Below, one piece after another: positions 25,026-35,148 of a stretch of 64,000 bases of DNA. The DNA is from Paracoccaceae bacterium (GTDB lineage: Bacteria; Pseudomonadota; Alphaproteobacteria; Rhodobacterales; Rhodobacteraceae). Position 1 is the stretch's first letter. Every line of letters starts with the position of its first letter. The stretch covers positions 1 to 64,000 of the forward strand of contig JABSSD010000137.1 of assembly GCA_013214575.1 (NCBI GenBank), read 5' to 3'. The notes below the pieces were generated by a model. That model did no database searches, was not told the origin of the DNA, and was given only the letters and a program-made list of their open reading frames with translations. The translations under genes were made by a program, and so were the position numbers.

Positions 25026-26171
25026 TTGCAAACCGGGACCAAAATATCTCTGACGGCCCATGTCGGGCTGATGGGATGGGTGGTGTTTGGCGCCTGGTTT
25101 CCGTCGGAACCGCTGCCGTTCCAGGTGCAGGAGGTCACGGTAATCAGCAGTGCCGAGTTTGCCCTGTTGAGCCTGCAGCATAGCGCGCCTGAGATCGCCG
25201 ACGAGCCACCCACACTTTCCCCTCCGGACCAGGAGCCCGCCGTGCCTGAGGTGGCGACCCAGAGCGATGCGGTGCCTGATACCCTGGTGCCAGAGCCCAT
25301 CGCGCCGCCTGCGCCGGATCCCGAAGTTGAGGATCGGCCAGAGCCAGAGCCAGCACCGACGCCCAGTCTGGTGCCCAGTCCGGTGCCGCAAGCGCCGGAA
25401 CCTCCGTCGCTGCCGGAAGTGGCGACCCTGGTGCCCGCGCCTTTTGAGCCGCAAGTGGCACAGCCTGCCGACCGGGTGGCGCCGATGCCGATTGCGCCGC
25501 CTGCGCCGGACACTGCGGTGGACGAGATTGTGCAGCCCGAGATCGCGCCGGACGAAGGGTCCGAGAGCCAACAAGAGGTGCAGCAGGCAACCGCGCCGGA
25601 AGCTGCCAGTGATCGCATCGTGACCGAGGCCGAGGAACAGGATGAGCAGGCCAGCGTTGCGCCGAGGCAATCGCTGCGGCCCAGGACACGGCCCCGTCGT
25701 CCGACGCCGCTGGAGACACCAGTTGAGACTGCCACACCGGCCGCGCCGGTTGAACAGCCTGCTGATGTGCCAAATGATGCCGTCGCTGATGCGGTCGCCG
25801 AGGCGATTGCAGGGGGCGGGGACGTGATCGCGCCAGTGCCCTCGGGGCCGCCTTTGACGAATGTTGAAATGACCGCGCTGCGCATATCCGTGTCAAATTG
25901 TTGGAATGTTGGCTCACTTTCGACCGATGCACTGGGCACCACCGTGGTTGTGGGCGTATCGTTAAGTCAGGACGGCAAGCCGCAGGTTGGCAGCATACGA
26001 ATGCTGTCCAGCACTGGTGGCTCGGGCACTGCGGCGAAACAGGCATTTGAGGCAGCGCGGCGGGCGATTATCCGCTGCGGGGCAAAGGGGTTCCAACTTC
26101 CCCCTGAAAAATACGGCCAATGGCGTGATATTGAGATGACATTCAATCCGGAAAGGATGCGGATCAAATGA
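25026..26171 (+). CDS. tolA: TolA-like periplasm-spanning protein
   Basis: TolA couples the TolQR motor to Pal and TolB. The 381-residue protein has an N-terminal membrane helix (about 8-25). A long middle region (about 55-280) is rich in Pro, Glu, Ala and Val rather than the Lys/Ala helix of E. coli TolA. A C-terminal TonB/TolA-like domain (about 285-381) has two cysteines, at SNCWNVG and IRCGAKGFQ. The start is TTG, with CGGAGC just upstream. The stop overlaps tolB by 4 bases. Identity rests on position, topology and the C-terminal domain. Confidence 0.85.
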   Translation: MQTGTKISLTAHVGLMGWVVFGAWFPSEPLPFQVQEVTVISSAEFALLSLQHSAPEIADEPPTLSPPDQEPAVPEVATQSDAVPDTLVPEPIAPPAPDPEVEDRPEPEPAPTPSLVPSPVPQAPEPPSLPEVATLVPAPFEPQVAQPADRVAPMPIAPPAPDTAVDEIVQPEIAPDEGSESQQEVQQATAPEAASDRIVTEAEEQDEQASVAPRQSLRPRTRPRRPTPLETPVETATPAAPVEQPADVPNDAVADAVAEAIAGGGDVIAPVPSGPPLTNVEMTALRISVSNCWNVGSLSTDALGTTVVVGVSLSQDGKPQVGSIRMLSSTGGSGTAAKQAFEAARRAIIRCGAKGFQLPPEKYGQWRDIEMTFNPERMRIK

Positions 26172-27496
26172 GGATTTTTCTGACAGGTGTTTTGCTGGCA
26201 GCGGCGGTGCTGGCTCCGGCGGCTTCGGCGGTGGCGCAAAACGGGCCGCTGCGGATTGAAATCACCGATGGTGTCATCGAACCGCTGCCCTATGCGGTGC
26301 CCAGTTTCATTGCCGAGACCACCTCGGCGAGCGAAATGTCGGCGCAGATCTCACGAGTGATTGCCTCGGATCTGAGCGGCACCGGCCTGTTCCGCGAGAT
26401 CCCGGCCTCGGCGCATATTTCCAAGATCACCGATTTCAACGCGACGGTGCAATATGCCGACTGGAAGGCGGTCAACGCGCAGGCGCTGATCACCGGCGCG
26501 GTCAGCGTCAATGGCAACCGGCTGACGGTGCGGTTCCGGGGCTACGATGTGTTTGCCGATAAAGAGCTGGATGGCGGTGGCTTGCAGTTCACCGGCACCA
26601 CCGAGGGCTGGCGGCGGATGGCCCATAAGGTGGCGGATACCATCTACAGCCGGATCACCGGCGAGGGCGGATATTTCGACAGCCGGGTGGTTTATGTCTC
26701 GGAAAACGGCCCCAAGAATAACCGTCGCAAGCGGTTGGCGATCATGGATTATGATGGTGCCAATGTGCAGTTCCTGACCAACAGTGCCTCGATTGTTCTG
26801 GCGCCGCGGTTTTCGCCCAGTGGCGACCGGGTGCTCTATACCAGCTATGAAAGCGGCTTTCCGCAGATCCACGTGATGGATATCGGCAAGGTCCAGCGCC
26901 GGGTGCTGTCTACCGATGACGGCATCATGAGCTTTGCGCCGCGGTTCTCGCCGGATGGTCGCACGGTGGTATTTTCCCAGTCTCAGGGCGGCAACACCGA
27001 TCTTTTCACCATGGATATCAACAGTGGCAAGCTGACCCGGCTGACCAGTGCGCCGTCGATCGAGACCGCGCCGTCGTTTTCGCCGGATGGCAGACAGATC
27101 GTGTTTGAGAGCGACCGCTCGGGCAGCCAGCAATTGTATGTGATGGCGGCAAATGGCAGCGATGCCCGCCGGATCAGTCATGGCAAGGGGCGCTATGGCA
27201 CGCCGGTCTGGTCACCGCGCGGCGATCTGCTGGCCTTTACCAAGCAGAACAAGGGCCGGTTCCACATTGGCGTGATGCGCGTTGATGGCAGCGAGGAACG
27301 GCTGCTGACCGCCTCGTTCCTGGATGAGGGGCCAACCTGGTCGCCGAATGGCCGGGTGATCATGTTCACTCGCGAGACCCAAGGCGCCAATGGTCGGGCG
27401 CTGCTGTATTCGGTGGATATCTCGGGCCGCAATCTAAGACCGGTGCGCACCCCGGACGGGGGCTCGGATCCGGCCTGGTCCCCGTTGCAGAAATAA
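26168..27496 (+). CDS. tolB: Tol-Pal system beta-propeller protein TolB
   Basis: TolB is a periplasmic protein that binds Pal. The 442-residue precursor has a signal peptide ending in ASAVAQ (about residue 24), an N-terminal domain (about 28-165), and a six-bladed propeller with repeated FSPDG/WSP motifs, for example [18 protein letters not shown] and [10 protein letters not shown]. It is translationally coupled to tolA and separated from pal by 82 bases containing a small palindrome. Confidence 0.97.
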   Translation: MRIFLTGVLLAAAVLAPAASAVAQNGPLRIEITDGVIEPLPYAVPSFIAETTSASEMSAQISRVIASDLSGTGLFREIPASAHISKITDFNATVQYADWKAVNAQALITGAVSVNGNRLTVRFRGYDVFADKELDGGGLQFTGTTEGWRRMAHKVADTIYSRITGEGGYFDSRVVYVSENGPKNNRRKRLAIMDYDGANVQFLTNSASIVLAPRFSPSGDRVLYTSYESGFPQIHVMDIGKVQRRVLSTDDGIMSFAPRFSPDGRTVVFSQSQGGNTDLFTMDINSGKLTRLTSAPSIETAPSFSPDGRQIVFESDRSGSQQLYVMAANGSDARRISHGKGRYGTPVWSPRGDLLAFTKQNKGRFHIGVMRVDGSEERLLTASFLDEGPTWSPNGRVIMFTRETQGANGRALLYSVDISGRNLRPVRTPDGGSDPAWSPLQK

Positions 27497-27519
27497 CCAT
27501 AACATCATCCCCATAGCCT

Positions 27520-27531
27520 GGCCAATTGGCC
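27520..27531. other. 12-bp palindrome between tolB and pal
   Basis: GGCCAATTGGCC is perfectly palindromic, with partial extension on both sides (CCATAGCCT and GTGATAGG). It could form a weak hairpin in the tolB-pal mRNA and help set the higher expression usual for pal. No T tract follows. Confidence 0.4.
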
Positions 27532-27578
27532 TGTGATAGGGATAACGAAACATAAGACAAAAGCATGAGGCTGACATC

Positions 27579-28076
27579 ATGAGCGGTTTGACAAAGGTTA
27601 TTCTTATCACTTCGGCGCTAGCCCTCGCGGCCTGCGATAACGTGACCGGGGGGGATTCTAACTCCAGCACCCTAAACGGCGGTGGCGCGGGAGGCGTGGC
27701 GGATCAGACCAGCCCGGCCTATTTCCAGCAGGAGATCGGCGATCGGGTGTTGTTTGTGGTGAATCAGTCCTCGCTGACAACGCAGGCTCAGGGCATCCTG
27801 CTGTCGCAGGCCAACTGGTTGCTGGCCAATACCGATTACACCGCCACCATCGAGGGTCACGCGGATGAGCAGGGCACCCGCGAATACAACCTCGCCTTGG
27901 GCGCCCGTCGCGCCAATGTAGCGCGCGAGTATCTGGTGTCGCGTGGCGTCGCCAGTAACCGCATTCAGGTGGTGAGCTATGGCAAGGAACGCCCGATTGA
28001 AATTTGCTCGGCGGAGAGCTGCTATTCGCAGAACCGCCGGGCGGTGACCATTCTGACCGGCGGGTTAACGGGGTAA
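27579..28076 (+). CDS. pal: peptidoglycan-associated lipoprotein Pal
   Basis: Pal is an outer-membrane lipoprotein that grips peptidoglycan. The 165-residue precursor has a lipoprotein signal peptide with lipobox LALAAC (Cys about residue 18), a short Ser/Gly linker, and an OmpA-like domain. The peptidoglycan-binding residues are in IEGHADEQGTREYNLALGAR. A Cys pair (EICSAESCYS) sits near the end. cpoB starts three bases after the stop. Confidence 0.97.
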   Translation: MSGLTKVILITSALALAACDNVTGGDSNSSTLNGGGAGGVADQTSPAYFQQEIGDRVLFVVNQSSLTTQAQGILLSQANWLLANTDYTATIEGHADEQGTREYNLALGARRANVAREYLVSRGVASNRIQVVSYGKERPIEICSAESCYSQNRRAVTILTGGLTG

Positions 28077-28079
28077 ATC

Positions 28080-28895
28080 ATGCGTCTTTATGCTCTTGCC
28101 GTGATCGCGGCTGTTGCTTTTGTTCCTGTCGGCCTAAGGGCGCAGGATCAGCAAACTCTGGCTGATATCCGTCAGGAGTTGACAGTCCTGCACGTGGAAA
28201 TCCAGCGGTTGAAGCGTGAGCTGTCCACCACCGGGGCGCCGGGCACCAATCTGGGCGGTCAATCCGTTCTGGACCGGGTTGGCGCCATAGAGAATGCTTT
28301 GCAGGGGCTGACCTCGCAGACAGAGCGGCTGGAACACCGGATCGACCGGGTGGTGGCGGATGGCACCAACCGGATTGGTGATCTGGAATTCCGTCTGGTC
28401 GAATTGGAAGGTGGCGATATCAGCCAGCTGGGGGAAACCTCGACGCTGGGTGGCGACACCGGAACCCATCCGGCGATTGGCCAGCCTCCGATTGATACCT
28501 CGGATGAGCTGGCGGTGGGGGAACTTGCCGATTTTGACGCTGCCAAACAGGCTCTGAGCGCGGGAAATTATCAGGATGCTGCGGCGCGGCTTGCCAGTTT
28601 TGAGGTTGCCTATCCCGGCAGTCCGCTGGCCGTCGAGGCCCATTTCAACCGGGGCAAGGCACTGGATGGCATGGGCGACACCCGCGAGGCGGCGCGGGCC
28701 TATCTGGCCGCCTTTACCGGCAATTCCACCGGCGCCATCGCGCCCGAAGCCTTGTTTGAGCTGGGCGCCGCGCTGGGGCGTCTGGGGCAATCCAGTCAGG
28801 CCTGCGTGACCCTCTCCGAGGTCAAGGCGCGCTTTCCCGATGCCGCGGCGGTTCTGGCCGCGGAACAGGAAATGGCGACGCTGAGCTGTTCTTGA
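28080..28895 (+). CDS. cpoB: cell division coordinator CpoB (YbgF)
   Basis: CpoB is a periplasmic protein that links peptidoglycan synthesis with Tol-Pal constriction. The 271-residue precursor has a signal peptide (to about residue 20) and an N-terminal trimerising coiled coil (LADIRQELTVLHVEIQRLKR and following). A C-terminal TPR domain has the typical FDAAKQALSAGNYQDAAARL and HFNRGKALDGMGDTREAARA helices. It lies 3 bases after pal and 10 bases before tilS. Confidence 0.92.
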   Translation: MRLYALAVIAAVAFVPVGLRAQDQQTLADIRQELTVLHVEIQRLKRELSTTGAPGTNLGGQSVLDRVGAIENALQGLTSQTERLEHRIDRVVADGTNRIGDLEFRLVELEGGDISQLGETSTLGGDTGTHPAIGQPPIDTSDELAVGELADFDAAKQALSAGNYQDAAARLASFEVAYPGSPLAVEAHFNRGKALDGMGDTREAARAYLAAFTGNSTGAIAPEALFELGAALGRLGQSSQACVTLSEVKARFPDAAAVLAAEQEMATLSCS

Positions 28896-28905
28896 CCGAC
28901 ACATA

Positions 28906-30180
28906 ATGAATATTCTGTCCGAGGTTCAGGGTCATTTCCGCGACCATTTTCAGGGTGATTTCCGGGGTGATATCCGGGGGATGGTGCCGCTCCGTGTGGG
29001 GGTGGCCCTGTCAGGCGGCGGCGATTCGATGGCCTTGCTGCACCTGCTGACCCGGTGTTTTCAGGGCCACGATGTGGAAATTCTGGCTGCGACCGTTGAT
29101 CACGGGTTGCGCCAGGGCTCGGCGCAGGAAGCCCGGCAGGTGGCGGCCATGGCGACCCGCATGGGCGTCGATCACGAGATTTTGCTCTGGCAGGGCTGGC
29201 AGGGCGAAGGCAATCTTCAGGATCAGGCCCGCCGGGCCAGATACCGGCTGCTGGGCGACTGGGCACAGCGCCGGCAGATACCGGTGTTGGCGCTGGGTCA
29301 TACCGCCGATGATCAGGCGGAAACGGTTTTGATGCGGCTGGCGCGGTCGGCAGGGGTCGATGGGTTGGCGGCGATGCCGCTGCGTCGGGCGCTGAATGAG
29401 ATCACCCTGCTGCGGCCGCTGCTCAAGGTGACACGCGCTCAGTTGCGCCGCTATCTGACCCAGAATGATCTGACCTGGATTGAGGACCCCTCCAATCAGG
29501 ACCGACGCTTTGAACGGGTGCGCCTGCGTCAGGCGATGAAAGATCTGGCGCCACTGGGGCTGACCATCGAATCCCTGTCTGCGGTGGCTGAAAATATGGG
29601 GAAAGCAAAAGAAGCTCTTAATTTAATTGCATTTAAATCGGCAAGAGATCTGGCGCAAACGATCTGTGGAGGCGTGGTTTTTGACGAGGTTGGGCTGCGC
29701 GATCAGCCGGATGAGATCATTCATCGGTTGCTGTCGGGGGCCCTGCGCTGGGTCTCGGGTGCCGAGTATCCACTGCGGCGGCGGGTCATGGGCAAGGCTT
29801 TGGATATTGTGCGCAGGGGCGGCGGATTGACCTTGGGCGGCTGTCGCATTCTGTCTCGCCGGGGGCAGATCTGGGTCTGTCGTGAATATAATGCGGTGCG
29901 CAATGAAGTGGCACCGGCGGCTGCGGTCTGGGACAAGCGCTGGTGCTTTCAGGGCGGTGACCCGCAGCAGCTGGAGCAGCGACCCTTGGGGCAGGCGGGT
30001 CTGTTGCTGTGCCCGGACTGGCGTGATTCTGGCTGTCCCCGAGAACTGCTGGAGGCGACGCCCGCTTTGTGGCGAAATCAGCGGCTGATCGCCGCGCCGC
30101 TGGCCAAATTGGCCAATGGATGGACGGTAAAAGCGGTAATTTCTGACGAAGAGTTCTATACAGGGCTTTTATCGCATTGA
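28906..30180 (+). CDS. tilS: tRNA(Ile)-lysidine synthase
   Basis: TilS converts the wobble cytidine of the CAU-anticodon tRNA-Ile to lysidine, so that it reads AUA. The 424-residue protein has the PP-loop motif SGGGDSMALLHLL at about residue 36 and the HTADDQAETVLMRLAR motif at about residue 130. The first 25 residues contain imperfect repeats (HFRDHFQGDFRGDIRG) and precede the usual family start. An ATG at 28981 is a possible alternative start. It follows cpoB by 10 bases and precedes ftsH. Confidence 0.93.
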   Translation: MNILSEVQGHFRDHFQGDFRGDIRGMVPLRVGVALSGGGDSMALLHLLTRCFQGHDVEILAATVDHGLRQGSAQEARQVAAMATRMGVDHEILLWQGWQGEGNLQDQARRARYRLLGDWAQRRQIPVLALGHTADDQAETVLMRLARSAGVDGLAAMPLRRALNEITLLRPLLKVTRAQLRRYLTQNDLTWIEDPSNQDRRFERVRLRQAMKDLAPLGLTIESLSAVAENMGKAKEALNLIAFKSARDLAQTICGGVVFDEVGLRDQPDEIIHRLLSGALRWVSGAEYPLRRRVMGKALDIVRRGGGLTLGGCRILSRRGQIWVCREYNAVRNEVAPAAAVWDKRWCFQGGDPQQLEQRPLGQAGLLLCPDWRDSGCPRELLEATPALWRNQRLIAAPLAKLANGWTVKAVISDEEFYTGLLSH

Positions 30181-30257
30181 ACCTGACAGAATGATCCTTA
30201 TTTTAGCATCAAAGCAGGTGTGCCGAATGGCATGCCTCAAAAACTAGGAGAGCTGCC

Positions 30258-32177
30258 TTGGGCAACGCACGTAATATCGCCTTCTGGGTCATTTTGTTTC
30301 TGCTGGTCTTGGCGCTGTTCAATATGTTCAGCGGTTCGGGCAGCACGATGCAGAGCCAGGAAAAGACCTTTTCTGAATTTGTCACCGCAGTAGAGGGCGG
30401 TGGGGTGACCAATGTCATTCTGGATGGCGAACAAATTCGCTTTGCCGGGTCTGATGGCAACAGCTACCTGACCATCAAACCGACAGATGCTGAGGTCACA
30501 AAGTTGCTGATCGAAAACAATGTCCCTGTGCGGGCGGAAAAACAGACCCAATCCGGGTTTCAGGCGTTTCTGATCACGCTGCTGCCATTCCTGCTGCTGA
30601 TCGGTGTCTGGGTGTACTTTATGAACCGGATGCAGGGCGGCGGTAAAGGCGGCGCGATGGGCTTTGGCAAGTCCAAGGCCAAGATGCTGACCGAGAAACA
30701 GGGTCGGGTGACCTTTGATGACGTGGCTGGCATTGATGAAGCCAAGGAAGAGCTGGAAGAGATTGTCGAGTTCCTGCGCAATCCGCAGAAATTCAGCCGT
30801 CTGGGTGGCAAAATCCCCAAGGGCGCGCTGCTGGTGGGCCCTCCGGGCACCGGTAAAACGCTGCTGGCGCGCGCCATTGCTGGCGAGGCCGGGGTGCCGT
30901 TCTTTACCATTTCCGGTTCGGATTTTGTCGAAATGTTCGTGGGTGTTGGTGCATCGCGGGTGCGTGACATGTTCGAGCAGGCCAAAAAGAATGCGCCTTG
31001 TATCGTGTTTATCGATGAGATCGACGCTGTCGGTCGCCATCGGGGTGCCGGTTATGGTGGTGGCAATGATGAGCGTGAACAGACCTTGAACCAGTTGCTG
31101 GTGGAGATGGATGGCTTTGAGGCCAACGAGGGTGTGATCATTCTGGCGGCCACCAACCGCAAAGACGTGCTGGACCCCGCCTTGCTACGGCCGGGTCGCT
31201 TTGACCGTACCGTGACGGTTGCCAACCCCGACATCAAAGGCCGCGAGAAGATTCTGGGGGTGCATGCCCGCAAGACGCCGCTGGGACCGGATGTGGATCT
31301 GCGCATCATCGCGCGGGGGACACCGGGGTTCTCGGGCGCTGATCTGGCCAATCTGGTCAATGAGGCGGCCCTGTTGGCGGCCCGGCTTGGCCGCCGCTTT
31401 GTCACCATGGATGATTTTGAAAGCGCCAAAGACAAGGTGATGATGGGGGCCGAGCGCCGCTCGATGGTGATGACCCAGGAGCAAAAGGAAATGACCGCCT
31501 ATCACGAGGCCGGCCACGCGGTTGTGGGGATTACCCTGCCGAAATGTGATCCGGTCTATAAGGCGACCATCATTCCGCGCGGATCGGCACTGGGCATGGT
31601 GATGAGCCTGCCGGAGTTTGACCGTCTGAACATGTTCAAGGAAGAGTGCCACCAGCGTCTGGCGATGAGCATGGCGGGCAAGGCTGCCGAAATCATCAAA
31701 TACGGTGAGGGCGAAGTCTCTAACGGGCCAGCGGGCGATATCCAGCAGGCCTCGGGACTGGCGCGGGCGATGGTGATGCAATGGGGCATGTCCGATAAGG
31801 TCGGCAATATTGACTATCAGGAGGCCGCTGCGGGCTATCAGAGCAATGGCGGCGCTGGCGGCTTCTCGGTTTCAGCCGCGACCAAAGAGCTGATCGAGGG
31901 GGAAGTGAAACGCCTGATCGATGATGGTTATGAGCGGGCGTTTAAAATTCTGACGGACAATGCGGAAGGCTTTGAACGGCTGGCGCAGGGTCTGCTGGAA
32001 TATGAGACACTGACCGGTGAAGAGATCAAGCGGGTGATGAACGGCGAGTTGCCGAGCGCAAATGATGACGAGGACGATGACGCGGATCAGGGCAATGCCT
32101 CGGTCACCGCGATACCCAAGGCCAAGCCAAAGAAGGCGCCGCCCGAAGGCGACCTGGAGCCGGAACCCTCGGCCTGA
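30258..32177 (+). CDS. ftsH: ATP-dependent zinc metalloprotease FtsH
   Basis: FtsH is the membrane-bound AAA+ protease that degrades membrane and regulatory proteins. The 639-residue protein has two N-terminal membrane helices (about 6-24 and 97-115) flanking a periplasmic domain. Walker A is GPPGTGKT, and Walker B is [10 protein letters not shown]. The second region of homology includes LRPGRFDR. The zinc site is HEAGH. The start codon is TTG with AGGAGA 6 bases upstream, and an acidic C-terminal tail is present. A strong terminator follows and closes the tol-pal-tilS-ftsH block. Confidence 0.98.
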   Translation: MGNARNIAFWVILFLLVLALFNMFSGSGSTMQSQEKTFSEFVTAVEGGGVTNVILDGEQIRFAGSDGNSYLTIKPTDAEVTKLLIENNVPVRAEKQTQSGFQAFLITLLPFLLLIGVWVYFMNRMQGGGKGGAMGFGKSKAKMLTEKQGRVTFDDVAGIDEAKEELEEIVEFLRNPQKFSRLGGKIPKGALLVGPPGTGKTLLARAIAGEAGVPFFTISGSDFVEMFVGVGASRVRDMFEQAKKNAPCIVFIDEIDAVGRHRGAGYGGGNDEREQTLNQLLVEMDGFEANEGVIILAATNRKDVLDPALLRPGRFDRTVTVANPDIKGREKILGVHARKTPLGPDVDLRIIARGTPGFSGADLANLVNEAALLAARLGRRFVTMDDFESAKDKVMMGAERRSMVMTQEQKEMTAYHEAGHAVVGITLPKCDPVYKATIIPRGSALGMVMSLPEFDRLNMFKEECHQRLAMSMAGKAAEIIKYGEGEVSNGPAGDIQQASGLARAMVMQWGMSDKVGNIDYQEAAAGYQSNGGAGGFSVSAATKELIEGEVKRLIDDGYERAFKILTDNAEGFERLAQGLLEYETLTGEEIKRVMNGELPSANDDEDDDADQGNASVTAIPKAKPKKAPPEGDLEPEPSA

Positions 32178-32189
32178 TATCAAAACACA

Positions 32190-32229
32190 ATGGCCCGGAT
32201 ACCTTGATAGGTGCCCGGGCCATTTTTTT
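32190..32229 (+). terminator. intrinsic terminator of ftsH
   Basis: The arms ATGGCCCGG and CCGGGCCAT pair perfectly. A further inner ACCT/AGGT pairing lies in the loop, and seven T follow immediately. It lies 12 bases after the ftsH stop. Confidence 0.9.
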
Positions 32230-32255
32230 GGGCTGGGCCTGTGGGGCCGGGTGAA

Positions 32256-32280
32256 TTTGAGCATTTTTAGCAAAAAGAAG
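32256..32280 (+). repeat. copy of the GAGTATTTTT-GCAAAAAGAAG intergenic repeat
   Basis: TTTGAGCATTTTTAGCAAAAAG, with AAG continuing, matches the copies at 16599 and 36091 at nearly every position. It lies after the ftsH terminator and 33 bases before the MOSC gene start. Confidence 0.65.
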
Positions 32281-32312
32281 CCCTGAGTGGGGGGACTTGC
32301 AGGGAGAGTGAT

Positions 32313-32897
32313 ATGCCGACGCTACGTAAAGTTGAGTTTCAGGGGGAGATTACCTGGTTGGGGCATGTCGCTGCGGATGCGGGCCTGCGGGCCGCCCCGG
32401 TGGCGCATCTGGATCTTGGATTTGACGGCGATGCGGGGGCGCGCCACGCGGGACACAACCGCGCCTCCTGTGTTCGGGTGAAGGATCTGTATCCGCAGGG
32501 CACCGAAATCCGCAATGTGCGTCAGCTGACCATTCTGTCCGAGGAAGAGCTGGCCTTGATCGCGGCTGATATGGCGATGCAGGCACTGGATCCGGCGCAT
32601 CTGGGGGTGTCTATCGTGCTGCGTGGCATTCCGGACTTTAGCTTTATTCCGCCGTCGTCGCGGTTGCAGGGCCCGGATGGGGTGACGCTGGTGGTGGATA
32701 TGGAAAACCGGCCCTGTATATTTCCGGGGCGGGAAATTGACAAGGATCACGCCGGATTTGGTCCCAAATTCAAACCGGCGGCGAAGAACCGTCGGGGAAT
32801 CACGGGCTGGGTTGAGCGGCCGGGGCGATTGGCGATTGGCGATAGGTTGCGACTTTTTATTCCGGATCAGAGGCCCTGGACGCCACAATCGCAATGA
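32313..32897 (+). CDS. MOSC domain-containing protein
   Basis: The 194-residue protein consists mainly of a MOSC beta-barrel. The conserved block NRPCIFPGREIDKDHAGFG, followed by KNRRGITGWVERPGRLAIGD, is typical of the family. MOSC proteins bind the molybdenum cofactor or carry sulfane sulfur. Stand-alone members often act in detoxification or sulfur transfer. The expected Cys is probably that in RPCIFPG. A specific reaction is not assignable. GGGAGAG precedes the ATG at 9 bases. Confidence 0.85.
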   Translation: MPTLRKVEFQGEITWLGHVAADAGLRAAPVAHLDLGFDGDAGARHAGHNRASCVRVKDLYPQGTEIRNVRQLTILSEEELALIAADMAMQALDPAHLGVSIVLRGIPDFSFIPPSSRLQGPDGVTLVVDMENRPCIFPGREIDKDHAGFGPKFKPAAKNRRGITGWVERPGRLAIGDRLRLFIPDQRPWTPQSQ

Positions 32898-32975
32898 CGG
32901 CCCGGGGCGGATTTCAGATCTGCAGTCTGGAGTTCCAGTTACGCCGTTTCGCGGCCTGAAAATGTCGGAAATCAT

Positions 32976-32999
32976 GCTCTGCAAAACGGTTTTCAGAGC
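32976..32999. other. hairpin upstream of fhs
   Basis: GCTCTGCAAAAC and GTTTTCAGAGC pair with one bulged C around a very short loop. The structure ends 68 bases before the fhs start codon and has no T tract, so it is not a classical terminator. It may lie in the 5' leader of fhs or be an operator dyad. Confidence 0.4.
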
Positions 33000-33067
33000 T
33001 ATGGCTTGATGAGTGTCGGCGATAGTATGCCGCAAAACTGCAACATCTGAGACCAGGGGCCAGGGCT

Positions 33068-34744
33068 ATGAGCTACAAAAGCGATATTGAGATTGCGCGC
33101 GAAGCGCAAAAGCGTCCAATTCAGGAGATCGGCGCCAAGCTGGGCATCTCCAGTAACGATCTGGTTCCTTACGGCCACGACAAGGCGAAAATCAGCCAGT
33201 CGTTCATCGACTCGGTTCAAGACCGCACCGATGGCAAGTTGATCCTGGTGACCGCGATCAACCCAACCCCGGCCGGTGAAGGCAAGACCACCACCACCGT
33301 TGGTCTGGGGGACGGGCTGAACCGCATCGGCAAGAACGCCATGGTTTGTATCCGCGAGGCGTCCTTGGGTCCGAACTTTGGCATGAAGGGTGGCGCTGCT
33401 GGCGGCGGCTATGCACAGATCGTGCCGATGGAGGACATGAACCTGCATTTCACCGGTGACTTCCACGCTATCACCTCGGCCCATTCGCTGCTGTCGGCGA
33501 TGATCGACAACCACATCTATTGGGGCAATGCGCTGGAAATCGACACCCGTCGGGTTGTCTGGCGCCGGGTGGTCGACATGAACGACCGCGCCCTGCGTCA
33601 GATTACCGCCAGCCTGGGTGGCGTTACCAATGGCTTCCCGCGCGAAACCGGCTTTGACATCACCGTTGCCTCGGAAGTGATGGCGATCCTCTGTCTGGCC
33701 AACAATCTGAAAGACCTGGAAAAGCGTCTGGGGGACATCATCGTTGCCTATCGCCGTGACAAGACGCCAGTCTATTGCCGCGATATCGAAGCCGATGGCG
33801 CCATGACCGTGCTGCTGAAAGACGCAATGCAGCCAAACCTGGTGCAGACGCTGGAAAACAACCCGGCCTTTGTTCACGGTGGCCCATTTGCCAATATCGC
33901 CCACGGCTGTAACTCGGTTATTGCCACCAAGACGGCGCTGAAAGTGGCGGATTATGTTGTCACCGAGGCGGGCTTTGGCGCTGACTTGGGTGCCGAGAAG
34001 TTCATGAACATCAAGTGCCGCAAAGCAGGCCTGGCCCCCTCGGTGGTGGTTCTGGTTGCGACTGTGCGGGCGATGAAGATGAACGGCGGCGTTGCCAAGG
34101 CGGATCTGGGAGCAGAGAACGTCGAGGCGGTGATGTCTGGCTGTGCCAACCTGGGCCGTCACATCGAAAACATGAAATCCTTTGGGGTTCCGGTGGTCGT
34201 TGCGATCAACCACTTTGTCACCGATTCTGATGCCGAAGTGCAGGCGATCAAGGATTTTGTGGTGTCGCAGGGCTCAGAAGCGATCCTGTCGCGTCACTGG
34301 GAGCTTGGCTCGGAAGGTTCGGCTGAGCTGGCAACCCGTGTGGCTGAGATTGCCGATGCGGATATGGCTAATTTTGCGCCAATCTATCCGGATGACATGC
34401 CGCTGTTTGAGAAGATCGAAACCATCGCCAAGCGTATCTATCGCGCCGACGAGGTGCTGGCTGATCAGAAGATCCGCAACCAGTTGAAAGACTGGGAAGA
34501 GCAGGGCTATGGCAATCTGCCGGTCTGTATGGCCAAGACGCAGTATTCCTTCTCGACTGATCCGACCTTGCGCGGTGCGCCGGTTGGCCACTCGGTGCCG
34601 GTTCGCGAAGTGCGGCTGTCGGCGGGGGCTGGATTTATCGTCGCGGTCTGTGGGGACATCATGACAATGCCGGGCCTGCCGCGTAATCCAGCGGCGAAAA
34701 GCATTTGTTTGAATGACGAAGGCGAGATCCAAGGCTTGTTCTAA
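33068..34744 (+). CDS. fhs: formate--tetrahydrofolate ligase
   Basis: Fhs makes 10-formyltetrahydrofolate from formate, ATP and tetrahydrofolate in the cytoplasm. At 558 residues it has normal length. The nucleotide-binding loop [16 protein letters not shown] is present, as are the family blocks [20 protein letters not shown] and FTGDFHAI. Together with folD downstream it forms a reversible one-carbon pathway. In marine alphaproteobacteria this handles carbon from methyl groups or glycine. A hairpin follows the stop. Confidence 0.98.
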   Translation: MSYKSDIEIAREAQKRPIQEIGAKLGISSNDLVPYGHDKAKISQSFIDSVQDRTDGKLILVTAINPTPAGEGKTTTTVGLGDGLNRIGKNAMVCIREASLGPNFGMKGGAAGGGYAQIVPMEDMNLHFTGDFHAITSAHSLLSAMIDNHIYWGNALEIDTRRVVWRRVVDMNDRALRQITASLGGVTNGFPRETGFDITVASEVMAILCLANNLKDLEKRLGDIIVAYRRDKTPVYCRDIEADGAMTVLLKDAMQPNLVQTLENNPAFVHGGPFANIAHGCNSVIATKTALKVADYVVTEAGFGADLGAEKFMNIKCRKAGLAPSVVVLVATVRAMKMNGGVAKADLGAENVEAVMSGCANLGRHIENMKSFGVPVVVAINHFVTDSDAEVQAIKDFVVSQGSEAILSRHWELGSEGSAELATRVAEIADADMANFAPIYPDDMPLFEKIETIAKRIYRADEVLADQKIRNQLKDWEEQGYGNLPVCMAKTQYSFSTDPTLRGAPVGHSVPVREVRLSAGAGFIVAVCGDIMTMPGLPRNPAAKSICLNDEGEIQGLF

Positions 34745-34761
34745 GACAGAATATGCGTTTT

Positions 34762-34791
34762 CTGCGGCCCCGGGGATTTCCGGGGCCGCAG
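34762..34791 (+). terminator. hairpin between fhs and chorismate mutase, overlapping its ribosome-binding site
   Basis: The arms CTGCGGCCCCGG and CCGGGGCCGCAG form a perfect 12-bp stem with a GGATTT loop. It is followed by GAGTTTTAA, a weak T tract. The last bases of the stem are the first bases of the AGGAG ribosome-binding site of the next gene. The hairpin could end most fhs transcripts and also limit translation of chorismate mutase. Confidence 0.65.
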
Positions 34792-34803
34792 GAGTTTTAA
34801 CAC

Positions 34804-35109
34804 ATGACCCAATTGACACCACCACAGGACTGCCGGGACATGCAGGCCTTAAGGGCTGAAATTGACGCTCTTGATGGGCGTCTTGTTGCGCTTTTGACCA
34901 CCCGGGCAGAGTATATCGACCGGGCGATTGCGCTAAAACAAATCAATGGCTGGCCAGCACGGATACCTGAGAGGGTAGAAGATGTGGTCACCAAGGTGCG
35001 CCGTTTAGCAGGGGCCGGGGGATTGGACCCCGATTTGGCGGAAACCTTATGGCGGCCATTGATTGATTGGTCGATTGCGCGAGAAGCGCGGGTTATTCGG
35101 GAAACATGA
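34804..35109 (+). CDS. chorismate mutase (AroQ type)
   Basis: The 101-residue all-helical protein matches the AroQ/PheA mutase domain. The motif MQALRAEIDALDGRLVALLT supplies the N-terminal Arg and Asp. The pattern RAEYIDRAIALKQ supplies the central Arg and Lys. The enzyme converts chorismate to prephenate. It could also be the isochorismate-pyruvate lyase variant, which has the same fold. Its place between fhs and folD has no obvious pathway logic. AGGAG lies 9 bases before the ATG. Confidence 0.88.
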   Translation: MTQLTPPQDCRDMQALRAEIDALDGRLVALLTTRAEYIDRAIALKQINGWPARIPERVEDVVTKVRRLAGAGGLDPDLAETLWRPLIDWSIAREARVIRET

Positions 35110-35148
35110 GCGGGCTTTGATCTGGGCCCGGGGAAAAGGAAGAGAATA

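Noticed and set aside
23820-25670. 616-codon open frame antisense to tolQ-tolR-tolA
   Set aside because: The product is almost all Arg, His and Gln repeats, typical of a shadow frame opposite well-supported genes.
24887-25942. Ser/Gly/Ala-rich 351-codon frame opposite tolA
   Set aside because: The low-complexity product reflects the Pro/Glu-rich tolA region read backwards.
32898-33067. folate riboswitch before fhs
   Set aside because: Only a simple hairpin is visible; none of the conserved core of known tetrahydrofolate riboswitches could be recognised.
32999-34213. 404-codon open frame antisense to fhs
   Set aside because: It mirrors fhs codon use; fhs is full length and certain.
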